Source: Dawidia cretensis (GTDB lineage Bacteria; Bacteroidota; Bacteroidia; Cytophagales; Cyclobacteriaceae). Taken from it: a stretch of 42,252 nucleotides of DNA. The stretch spans positions 1-42,252 of the forward strand of contig NZ_JAHESE010000045.1 in NCBI RefSeq assembly GCF_018598175.1, in the 5' to 3' direction. The notes under the pieces were generated by a model. It did no database searches, had not been told where the DNA came from, and saw nothing but the letters and a program-made list of their open reading frames with translations. The position numbers were made by a program, and so were the translations under genes. Shown here one piece after another: positions 24,875 through 31,652 of this stretch. The number at the start of each line of letters is the position of its first letter. Position 1 is the first letter of the stretch.

Positions 24875-24915
24875 TGCCTACTTTTTTTCAGGTGTTCGGC
24901 TTCCATTCCTGTTTC
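24875..24915 (-). promoter_or_regulatory. Leader element shared between loci (locus 2 copy)
   Basis: On the minus strand GAAACAGG is followed 14 bases later by ACCTGAAAAAAAGTAGGC, ending about 30 bases before the start of the 24581-24844 gene. The equivalent block precedes the 9166-9426 gene in locus 1, with a spacing difference of about four bases. Conservation between non-adjacent loci in otherwise different leaders suggests a functional 5' UTR or promoter element. Confidence 0.45.
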
Positions 24916-24964
24916 TACCGGTAAGAATATTTTAGCTGAATGATGCGAATATCGATCTTGTGTC

Positions 24965-26014
24965 TTAGTTGAGATCTCTTAATATGAGATATTTACTATA
25001 AATTGTTATTAGCTTTTTTCTCTTGACTCTGAATTCAGATAATGGGAGGTTTTCGTGATTGTATAGATTCATGCTGTATTCATATTTACCATTGCTAGTG
25101 TTATATACATCTAAGGTTGCTCCTTCGACGAATGATTTCGCATTTTCATTCTTAGCGAGAATGTTGGATTTTATATATAAATGATCGTCGTCAACAGAAC
25201 TCAGAGAGTTAACTATCGTTGGTATTCCTGTTAGCATTTGGGATTGTGATGATTCTGTGTTTAATACCTTAATTCTGGGGTGCCTGAATGTGTCGATGGT
25301 GTTTGATCGGTATTTCAGATTTAAGCTGGTATCCATTACGATGTATTGGTTTCTGTATGTATATACGTATACTATTTCGTTTTTTGACTTATTGCTATGT
25401 AACATTCCTTCTACGCAGAATATACCATCATTTACCTTTTCTAAAATGTCATAGTTGTATTTTATACCAAGTGAAGTGCTAGTCTCTTTTGCTAGTTCTA
25501 GACTTTTGTTCTTTGTGCTATACGTCTTTAGGATAAAAGACGATTTACCTATTGGCTCTGCATCTGAGAAAAACGCTGAATCATTCATGAAACGGATTGC
25601 TTCTCTTTTATTTAGATCACCTCTATAAAGCGCTGGCATAGTACCATGTGTTAAATAAAAATACGGCGAGTCTACTTTTAGTTTGAATCTATCTATGTCT
25701 TTGAACGTGTCTTTGTTCTTGATTCTTAGTGTCACATGCTGAGAGTCAAGTGTTTCCGTATTAAGTACTATCATGTGGAAATGATTTGTCCAATTTCCCA
25801 AATAGATATTATGATTAGATACTCCTGCTATATAGTATGAGTTGTATGGAAGTTCTATGACTTTTTCGTTGACGGAACTTTGATTTTTAAATGTTCGGTC
25901 GAATCCACCTCTATATATGCCTTTGGTTAGCGGTGAAATGGCGTATAGACCGGCAAGCGTCAGTAACATTCCTGATGCGCAGCAGAGCAATATGAAGAAG
26001 TGTTTTTTGTTCAT
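24965..26014 (-). CDS. Exported or membrane-anchored propeller-like protein
   Basis: A 349-residue protein with one N-terminal hydrophobic segment (FFILLCCASGMLLTLAGLYAIS) and then a periplasmic domain. Repeating short strands such as NSYYIAGVSNHNIYLGNW, FYLTHGTMPALYRGDL and VYVYTYRNQYIVMDTSLNLKYR suggest a beta-propeller. From memory, similar uncharacterised proteins lie beside MauE-like genes in other Bacteroidota. The start is three bases after the stop of the MauE-like gene (26018), so the two are cotranscribed and perhaps translationally coupled. There is no counterpart in locus 1. Its role in the system is unknown; a sensor or scaffold at the membrane is possible. Confidence 0.6.
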   Translation of the reverse strand: MNKKHFFILLCCASGMLLTLAGLYAISPLTKGIYRGGFDRTFKNQSSVNEKVIELPYNSYYIAGVSNHNIYLGNWTNHFHMIVLNTETLDSQHVTLRIKNKDTFKDIDRFKLKVDSPYFYLTHGTMPALYRGDLNKREAIRFMNDSAFFSDAEPIGKSSFILKTYSTKNKSLELAKETSTSLGIKYNYDILEKVNDGIFCVEGMLHSNKSKNEIVYVYTYRNQYIVMDTSLNLKYRSNTIDTFRHPRIKVLNTESSQSQMLTGIPTIVNSLSSVDDDHLYIKSNILAKNENAKSFVEGATLDVYNTSNGKYEYSMNLYNHENLPLSEFRVKRKKLITIYSKYLILRDLN

Positions 26015-26017
26015 AAT

Positions 26018-26455
26018 TTATGTGGTTGCGATCTGAACTCTGTCCTTTTGTTGGGATAAGTTTAAGTGTATTCCAACGACGGCTAGAAGGGTAAATATGA
26101 TGTTAAATACTAGGTGTTCTGTCCATCCCATTTTATCTAATATGCCGCCGCAAGAACATGGTACATATGGACTGAAGGTTAAAATAAACCATATATAGGC
26201 CGAGAAAAGAAACATTAAAGAGAAGGCTGCATACAGCGCGATTAGTTGGAGCCTCACAATTAAAAGAGAGACTGCGATTGCAATTTCGATCAAAGGCACC
26301 AGAAAGGCTATCCAACTGGCATAATCCATAATTAACGGAGATTTTCCAATTTGCCCTTGAAAGGTTTCATATTCCCTTAGTTTAGAAAATGCTGCATATA
26401 TGAAGAGCATAACAAATAGAAATATTATTACATCAATTATTTTTGAGTTTTTCAT
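26018..26455 (-). CDS. MauE/DoxX-like redox-associated membrane protein (locus 2)
   Basis: A 145-residue inner-membrane protein starting at the ATG at 26453-26455 (MKNSKIIDVI); the longer reading from 26491 begins with TTG. Four helices are visible (about 8-24, 46-65, 70-92 and 112-130). The motif YVPCSCGGILDKMGWTEHLVFNIIF has cysteines at residues 100 and 102, the same positions as in the 9567 protein. It heads a minus-strand unit with the propeller-like gene and lies downstream of two promoter-like elements at 26631 and 26724. By family it is expected to deal with disulfides or redox equivalents; the four-cysteine exported proteins just downstream are likely clients (inference). Confidence 0.82.
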   Translation of the reverse strand: MKNSKIIDVIIFLFVMLFIYAAFSKLREYETFQGQIGKSPLIMDYASWIAFLVPLIEIAIAVSLLIVRLQLIALYAAFSLMFLFSAYIWFILTFSPYVPCSCGGILDKMGWTEHLVFNIIFTLLAVVGIHLNLSQQKDRVQIATT

Positions 26456-26630
26456 TTTTATGATTTTTAACGAAAATATTTGTTTATGCAATTTCGGTGT
26501 ATATGTACCTTGTTTGTGTGATTCCTGTCATACGCTTCCATATTCTATAACTGCCATATTGGAAACTGCGGAATTTTCGATGCGTTTAATGATTTATGCT
26601 CAATAAGTTTCTTGGTGCTCTAACTTGATG

Positions 26631-26666
26631 TAAAGGTATGGATAGCCGTTTCCTAGATGTTTACAA
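26631..26666 (-). promoter_or_regulatory. Promoter-like element, copy 3 (MauE-like unit of locus 2)
   Basis: Minus-strand reading: TTG (26664-26666), 25 bases beginning TAAACATCTAGGAAACG, then TACCTTTA (26631-26638), a one-mismatch fit to TAnnTTTG. It is nearly identical to copy 1 over TTG to GGAAACG. Upstream sequence (GCAAACGTAAAATTTTG) also matches copy 1. It lies about 175 bases before the MauE-like start. Confidence 0.6.
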
Positions 26667-26723
26667 AATTTTACGTTTGCCGTAGCATTTTTTTTTTTCG
26701 GGATATCGGCGTTGAATACGGAT

Positions 26724-26759
26724 CAAAAATACAGCATGATATTTCCCAGATGTTGACAA
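26724..26759 (-). promoter_or_regulatory. Promoter-like element, copy 4 (tandem upstream copy)
   Basis: Minus-strand reading: TTG (26757-26759), 25 bases beginning TCAACATCTGGGAAATATC, then TATTTTTG (26724-26731), a perfect TAnnTTTG match. It lies 93 bases upstream of copy 3 in the same orientation and has no gene of its own. It is either a second promoter for the MauE-like unit or a leftover of a lost peptide gene. Confidence 0.6.
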
Positions 26760-26766
26760 AAGTTTA

Positions 26767-27103
26767 TGCGAGCGGGAGCATTTTTTGTGTTTGCGGTTAT
26801 TTCTTAAAATGTGATTTACAGTTTTCCTGGTGAATCGATAAGGTGCGGAAACGATCGATTCTGTGAACTGTGCGGGGCGTTTGTTGCTGTATCGTGGACT
26901 TGGAGACAGATGCACGACCTATGATTAAGCCGTACGCGCTAATAATCTATACCTCCGTATCTCATGTAAGAGATGGAAGAGATGGGGAACTGAGATATAG
27001 AGGTTGGAGGAAGTATTAAGGGCGAATGCGTGCGTCCCGATATATTGAGTGCTTTGATATCTTCTGCCGCGTATGCGCTAGGCGATGCCCTGACAAGATA
27101 AGC
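26767..27103. other. Intergenic region with no recognised gene
   Basis: About 340 bases between the copy 4 promoter-like element and the end of the inhibitor-like pseudogene. I see no convincing coding frame, repeat or hairpin; the short ORFs here have no protein-like character. Confidence 0.4.
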
Positions 27104-27375
27104 CTATTGGTGATCGATGCGGAAGGAAGTTTTATGGTTTCGGAATATGAGGACGGTGTGGCGTAGGTCGTGCTTGCGGAGTGTTCGCGCCCGCTCTATG
27201 GATTTCACTCCCTTAATTTTCAGGTCTGTGGGGATAATCTTTGCTTTGATGGAGCCGGCGATTACACCACTGATTTCATCACTCGCTCTACCTTCATGCC
27301 GAGCTTCGCCAACGCCTCCGCAATGCGAGCGATGTCTTTGATATGCGTATCGTAGATCGTAATAATGATTCCCAT
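27104..27375 (-). pseudogene. Frameshifted protease-inhibitor (I9 propeptide)-like gene
   Basis: The frame opens at the ATG at 27373-27375, six bases after the stop of the subtilisin-type protease, with MGIIITIYDTHIKDIARIAE and ALAKLGMKVERV. It then stops after about 37 codons. One base forward the next frame continues DEISGVIAGSIKAKIIPTDL and KIKGVKSIERART to a TAG at 27104-27106. Restoring one base at CGAGT-GATGAA joins both halves into a protein of about 90 residues. This pattern (I-x-YD, then LE-type helix, then SG-x-I-x-G, then VKSIE) resembles stand-alone subtilisin-propeptide/I9-like proteins that often accompany S8 proteases in bacteria (from memory). As it stands the gene is broken, unless the shift is programmed or a sequencing error. 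Confidence 0.65.
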
Positions 27376-27381
27376 ATTAAA

Positions 27382-28638
27382 TCAGGAAGTAAACACGATG
27401 CCGACACCGGCGTCACTGGTCCGGAGGTCTAGCCCACGTGCACCGTCCACCAGCTTCTTCCAGATAGCGTCGCCTGTGACGTTCGGATACTTTTCCCACA
27501 ACAACGCGGCCATGCCAGCGACAAAGGGTGTGGCCATCGATGTGCCCGAGAGCACATCATAGCCTTTCTTCGTGCAGCTGATGATATCGACGCCCGGTGC
27601 TGTAATGTTCACCTGGTTGCCTTTCTTGCGCGAGCCGCCACACGAGAAGTCCGCTACCTGGTACTGATGATCCACGGCGCTGACGGATAAAATCGAAGGA
27701 CAGTTCGCAGGATGATTCACGGGCTTGATGACACCACGCTTGCGGCGGCTGTCGTTGCCTGCGGCGGCAATCAGCAACGTGCCGGATTTTAACGCGCGTC
27801 GCGCCACGGTCTCATAGCTTTCATAGTATGTTTCCCCATTCTTCACAGCAGACCCCAGCGACATAGAGATCACCTTGCATTTATTCTCCAATGCCCACTC
27901 GATGCCCGCGAGGACAAAGTTGTCTTCGCCCTCGCCGTTGTTCTTTAAAACCTTCGCGACAAACAACTGCGCCTGCGGTGCCACACCATACCGGAATCCA
28001 TGCGAGTGGCTCACGTGCCCCGCCGCAACACCGGCACAATGCGTGCCGTGGCCATCCAGGTCGTTGGAGGACTTGCCGACAAAGGAGACGGCGCGGATCT
28101 TACGACCTTCGAAGTCGGGATGCTCGGCATAGATGCCGGTGTCGAGGATGGCGATGCGGACGCCTTTGCCGGTATACTTCGACTTGAGCACGTTGATGGC
28201 GTGGATGCCCCAGGTGGCGTGCTCGTCGTCGAGATAAGATGTCAGCGGCTTTTTGGTCGGGCGCTTGGCGAGGGCATACACGTAGCGTTCGCGTTCCTGG
28301 CCGAGGAAGATGCGGTCGCCGCTGCGGGCGGTGGTGAGGCGCTGTACTTGCTCGGTGTGCGGGGCGTTGACGACGGCGACTTTTAATTGATCGAAGACTA
28401 CCCCGTCGGCTTCGGAGAGGGCTTTGGAAACGGCGGTGAGGGGCGAGGTAGCGCTTTTATAGTCGCGCAGGTTGGCCATGCGCAGGGAGGCGGTTTGGGC
28501 TTTGCGTTCGATGGCGGTGCTGCCGGCGGTGTCGTTTAATACCACAATATCACGGCCGGTGAAGCGGTGACTGCCGGCTTCTTTTTCGGCGGAGACGACG
28601 GGTTCACGTTTGGACGAGGAAGGGAGGAAGTTGGCCAT
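27382..28638 (-). CDS. S8 (subtilisin-family) serine protease
   Basis: A protease of 418 residues from the ATG at 28636-28638 (MANFLPSSSK); a longer reading from 28683 would overlap the divergent gene's region. The catalytic triad is intact: D166 in RIAILDTGIY, H198 in DGHGTHCAG and S367 in SGTSMATPFVAG. The oxyanion asparagine is N295 in AAAGNDS. The N-terminal 130 residues are not a typical secretion signal and look like a propeptide-like or cytoplasmic regulatory region, so the enzyme may act inside the cell. The adjacent downstream pseudogene resembles a propeptide-type inhibitor and would have been its partner. Codon use is GC-richer than the peptide loci. Confidence 0.92.
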   Translation of the reverse strand: MANFLPSSSKREPVVSAEKEAGSHRFTGRDIVVLNDTAGSTAIERKAQTASLRMANLRDYKSATSPLTAVSKALSEADGVVFDQLKVAVVNAPHTEQVQRLTTARSGDRIFLGQERERYVYALAKRPTKKPLTSYLDDEHATWGIHAINVLKSKYTGKGVRIAILDTGIYAEHPDFEGRKIRAVSFVGKSSNDLDGHGTHCAGVAAGHVSHSHGFRYGVAPQAQLFVAKVLKNNGEGEDNFVLAGIEWALENKCKVISMSLGSAVKNGETYYESYETVARRALKSGTLLIAAAGNDSRRKRGVIKPVNHPANCPSILSVSAVDHQYQVADFSCGGSRKKGNQVNITAPGVDIISCTKKGYDVLSGTSMATPFVAGMAALLWEKYPNVTGDAIWKKLVDGARGLDLRTSDAGVGIVFTS

Positions 28639-28748
28639 GCGGAAAGATAATACTTGGCGGGAAAATGAAAAATAAAATTCCATCCAGCCAACTGGCTGAT
28701 AGCGCTAAGGTTGCTTTTTTACTAAACTTGTATAATGCTCAAGCATAT

Positions 28749-29198
28749 ATGAAACTATTCGATGAACGTACACGAGAAATAGTAATGAGAAGTGGTTGGT
28801 TTGAGGGACGTCAAATAAACACAAGTGCATTTCAAGAGATGGCTTTAAACGAGGGGTATTTTTGGTTTGATAAGGCCGATCAGTTGCTTACTGAATTTGG
28901 AAATCTGAAGATTCTCTTCAATACTACGGTTGGCGTAGATGAAACCGCGCATTTTGATGCGATAAAGGCAATGAGAGATATTGATCCAAAATGGATAAAG
29001 GAGAGTTATTTTTTACGAATAGATAGTAAGCGTCTATGCCCGATTGGACAAGCCTACAGTAATCACATGACGTTGATGGTGGATACAGAAGGTGATATAT
29101 ATGGTGGGTATGACGATTTTCTTTGTCTTGTGGGGCGTGATGTTCAAGAAGCGCTGACAGCAATTTGCGCAAATAAAAAATTTCCGGAACTTCCTTGA
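28749..29198 (+). CDS. SUKH-3-like immunity protein
   Basis: A 149-residue protein. I chose the ATG at 28749 because MKLFDERTREIVMRSGWFEGRQIN aligns with the N-terminus of SUKH-3-type proteins; the frame is open to an earlier ATG at 28665, which would leave only 26 bases to the divergent protease. Further family-like features are EGYFWFDKADQLLTEFGNLK, the TVGVDETAHFDAI segment and LCPIGQAYSNHMTLMVDTEGDIYGGYDDFLCLVG with the final QEALTAI helix. SUKH proteins neutralise contact-dependent or polymorphic toxins. No toxin gene is adjacent, so this is an orphan immunity gene. The family call is from memory of its pattern. Confidence 0.7.
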   Translation: MKLFDERTREIVMRSGWFEGRQINTSAFQEMALNEGYFWFDKADQLLTEFGNLKILFNTTVGVDETAHFDAIKAMRDIDPKWIKESYFLRIDSKRLCPIGQAYSNHMTLMVDTEGDIYGGYDDFLCLVGRDVQEALTAICANKKFPELP

Positions 29199-29316
29199 GT
29201 TTAAGACAGAAACGTCTCCTGGAACACTAACCACGTGTCGAGCAACACCGGTATACCACGTTCCGCTCTTATCCGGCAGTGTCGTTCAATTGACTTCTCC
29301 TGCGCGTGCCACGGCA

Positions 29317-29826
29317 TTATGTTGTTTCGCCCACTTTTCTAAAATATGTAGGCCATTTTTTATACCCCCACGGCCATCTCTTTTGTGACCAGATTTGTTT
29401 TTGTCGACGCCGCTCAAGTCTATCCTTCTCGTTCAATAAGTATAACTTCTTCCCGAGGTGATATAGCCTATTACTAAATCGATCTTTGTCTTGCACACGA
29501 GAACTTAGCAATTGTTGAGGGAAATCAGATTCGCAAATACTATTTGGAAGTTTATCAGCTGATAAAAATACAGAGTCAGTACTATTTCCTCTTCGTAATG
29601 TATCGTAAACGTCAATGAAAGAAAAATGGAGTGTTTTGCCAGAGAGTTTCCATTTGCCCATTGCCCAATTTTGGATTAAGTCAAATTTCCACTCAAACGT
29701 GAAGGTAGAATCTTTATTTAGTTCAAGACATGTCCCAAAATGATCGCAATATTTTCCAATGAGTCCTTGGGCATAGGTTGTTGTATAAAAGCAAAGGAAC
29801 ACTAATAATGAAATTACCTTTATCAT
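29317..29826 (-). CDS. Small exported hypothetical protein
   Basis: A 169-residue protein starting at the ATG at 29824-29826 (MIKVISLLVFLCFYTTTYAQ), a clear signal peptide; the nine bases further upstream would use TTG. The mature part is beta-rich at first (GKYCDHFGTCLELNKDSTFTFEWKFD, GKWKLSGKTLHFSFIDVYD), like the many small lipocalin-type exported proteins of Bacteroidota. The C-terminus is strongly basic (RLERRRQKQIWSQKRWPWGYKKW). I recognise no family. It is transcribed away from the neighbouring SUKH gene and appears to be a single gene. Confidence 0.65.
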   Translation of the reverse strand: MIKVISLLVFLCFYTTTYAQGLIGKYCDHFGTCLELNKDSTFTFEWKFDLIQNWAMGKWKLSGKTLHFSFIDVYDTLRRGNSTDSVFLSADKLPNSICESDFPQQLLSSRVQDKDRFSNRLYHLGKKLYLLNEKDRLERRRQKQIWSQKRWPWGYKKWPTYFRKVGETT

Positions 29827-29935
29827 ATCAGGCAAAGATATAATAACCGCATTGATGGAAACGATAAAATTGTTTTATCAGGCAGAGGTCCCCCCGCATG
29901 GGGGCGCTCAGATCTGTGCCAATTGCTGTCGCAAG

Positions 29936-30628
29936 TTAGCTATAGCGGTCATTCCGCCACGGATAAGCCGTGTTCGAATACCCGCGCTCTTCCCAGAACC
30001 CAGGCTGATCGGCGGTTATAAACTGAATGCGTTTGATCCACTTGGCGCCCTTCCAGGCGTAGAGCTGTGGCGTAATCATGCGCACCGGCCCGCCATGTTC
30101 CTGGGGGAGGGGTTTGTCTTCGAAGGTGTGCACTAATAATACATCCGGCTTCAGGGCTTCTTCCAGAGATAGGTTGGTGACGTAGGTGTCGTAGCCATAG
30201 CAGAGGATATGCGTGGCTTTGTCGCGTGGATGGACCAGGGCAGCGAGGTCCATCAGACGGACGCCTTTCCACTGCATATTGAGTTTTGACCAGGTGGTGA
30301 CACAGTGGAAGTCGGAGGTGTCGTCGGTTTGGGGCAGGGCCAGGAAGTCGTCCCACGTGAGGCGGACGGGGTTTTCAACGGCGCCGTCGACGATGAGGCG
30401 CCAGCGGGTCAGGTCTACGTCGGGTTGATAGCCGAGGTCGAGTACGGGCCACTTTTCGGTGATCGTTTGGCCGACGGGCACTTCGGGCATGCCGTGGCGA
30501 TTGAGCTGGCCGCTGCCCTGGGGCTGCGTGTCGGCGACGGAGGGGGTGTGTCGGATCTTTTCTTCAAACCGCGCCTTCAGCTTCATGCGGGCTTCGACGA
30601 TGCGGGTGAGCTTGTCGGGGTCTTCCAT
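29936..30628 (-). CDS. Sulfite oxidase/YedY-like molybdopterin oxidoreductase
   Basis: A molybdopterin-binding protein of 230 residues, ATG at 30626-30628 (a GTG six bases upstream is possible). The core is GYQPDVDLTRWRLIVDGAVE, the molybdenum-ligand cysteine C109 in DFHCVTTWSKLNMQWKGV, then HGGPVRMITPQLYAWKGAKWIKRIQF and the C-terminal GFWEERGYSNTAYPWRNDRY. This is the compact sulfite-oxidase-like single-domain type. There is no twin-arginine signal, so unlike periplasmic MsrP it appears cytoplasmic. No heme partner (MsrQ-like) is adjacent. Substrate unknown. A CCCCC/GGGGG hairpin lies just downstream at 29890-29904. Confidence 0.88.
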   Translation of the reverse strand: MEDPDKLTRIVEARMKLKARFEEKIRHTPSVADTQPQGSGQLNRHGMPEVPVGQTITEKWPVLDLGYQPDVDLTRWRLIVDGAVENPVRLTWDDFLALPQTDDTSDFHCVTTWSKLNMQWKGVRLMDLAALVHPRDKATHILCYGYDTYVTNLSLEEALKPDVLLVHTFEDKPLPQEHGGPVRMITPQLYAWKGAKWIKRIQFITADQPGFWEERGYSNTAYPWRNDRYS

Positions 30629-30670
30629 GTCCACGGGTGTTTGTGGACGCGAAGATACGAGGATGGATAC

Positions 30671-31456
30671 TTAGTTCGAGCATTGCTCGCCATGGATGAT
30701 GACGACCGATTCACGTCGGTCGTATTTCATCGTGCCGAGTGCCAGCGACACTGTTTGGAGGATGTTGTCCAGGGTGACCTGCTCGTTTTCAAATTCGGCG
30801 GTGATGGTGCATTTCTTGAGCTCGTCATTTTTAATGATGACAGTGGCGTGGAAGTGGCTGTCCAGGGTGCGGGCGATTTCTTCCAGCGTGGCGTTCTGGA
30901 AACTAAGTTTGGGGAAAGGCCAGCTTACCCGATTGGGATCAAAGGATTCGAGGCGGGTGGTTTGAGTACGGGTGTTCAGTGTGAGCTGGTGTCCGGGCGT
31001 GATTTCGATGTCCTCGTCGTGGAAGTGCACCACCACCAGGCCGTGTGCGACGGCGATGCGGGCGATGCCTTGCTCGGGATCGGCCGACACATTAAAGCCT
31101 GTACCTTTTACTTCGACGGTCGCGGCGCCCAGGGTGTTTACCAGGAATGGCTTGGTCGGATCGGGCGCTATTTCAAAATACGCGGATCCGCTTTGCAGGT
31201 TTACGACGCGGCGATGGTCTTTGTTGACCAAGGTGGGCGCGTAGCACAATACCGTGGCGGTAGAGGTGATGATAGAGCTTGCGTCGGGAAGATCGAGTAG
31301 GCGCTCTTGACTGACGACGACCTTGTCATCGCAGCTTTCCGCGCGATCGCCTTTCAGCCACACGAACAGGAAGGCCAGCAATGCGGCGCTGCAAAGGGCG
31401 ATGAGTGATAGTACCGGAACGCGTGACACGGCAGGCGTTGGTTCTGCGTTTATCAT
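30671..31456 (-). CDS. FecR-like protein with DUF4974, lacking an N-terminal anti-sigma domain
   Basis: A 261-residue protein. A membrane helix lies at about 14-34 (VLSLIALCSAALLAFLFVWL). Next come a FecR domain (about 55-165; VNLQSGSAYFEI, PFLVNTLGAATVEVKGTGFNV and AVAHGLVVVHF) and a C-terminal DUF4974 module (about 185-258; LSFQNATLEEIARTLDSHF). In standard FecR proteins a cytoplasmic stretch of about 80 residues precedes the helix and binds the ECF sigma factor. Here the protein starts only 13 residues before it, and no sigma gene is adjacent. It may receive a signal from a SusC-type STN domain without controlling a sigma factor in the classical way, or be a decayed regulator. Confidence 0.85.
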   Translation of the reverse strand: MINAEPTPAVSRVPVLSLIALCSAALLAFLFVWLKGDRAESCDDKVVVSQERLLDLPDASSIITSTATVLCYAPTLVNKDHRRVVNLQSGSAYFEIAPDPTKPFLVNTLGAATVEVKGTGFNVSADPEQGIARIAVAHGLVVVHFHDEDIEITPGHQLTLNTRTQTTRLESFDPNRVSWPFPKLSFQNATLEEIARTLDSHFHATVIIKNDELKKCTITAEFENEQVTLDNILQTVSLALGTMKYDRRESVVIIHGEQCSN

Positions 31457-31575
31457 GACAACTCAGGTTTTGGGGTTTGGAAGAGAAAGCTAACGGTTCT
31501 GTATACTTTTTCATACAGATCCTACACTAAAGACACCTGGGTTATGTGGCGGTATTAGACAAGTACGATAAAAAA

Positions 31576-31624
31576 TGTCAAAAATGACAATAATTTCCGT
31601 TGTGATACCCGATGCAAGGTATCA
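31576..31624 (-). terminator. Two small hairpins after the 31653-32435 gene
   Basis: TGATACC (31603-31609) pairs with GGTATCA (31618-31624), and TGTCA (31576-31580) with TGACA (31585-31589). On the minus strand the second is followed by a T-run (TTTTTT at about 31570-31575), so the pair could end the upstream transcript. The stems are short. Confidence 0.4.
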
Positions 31625-31652
31625 TAAGATTGAAATATAAGGTTGGATAAGT

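Noticed and set aside
26661-26915. 84-codon minus-strand ORF
   Set aside because: It runs through the copy 4 promoter-like element and copied flanks; the translation is basic and unstructured without family match.
27875-28386. Plus-strand ORFs opposite the protease
   Set aside because: Shadow frames of the S8 protease, which has an intact catalytic triad on the minus strand.
30305-31300. 331-codon plus-strand ORF
   Set aside because: It lies opposite the YedY-like and FecR-like genes, whose motifs are unmistakable; the plus-strand translation has no family features.
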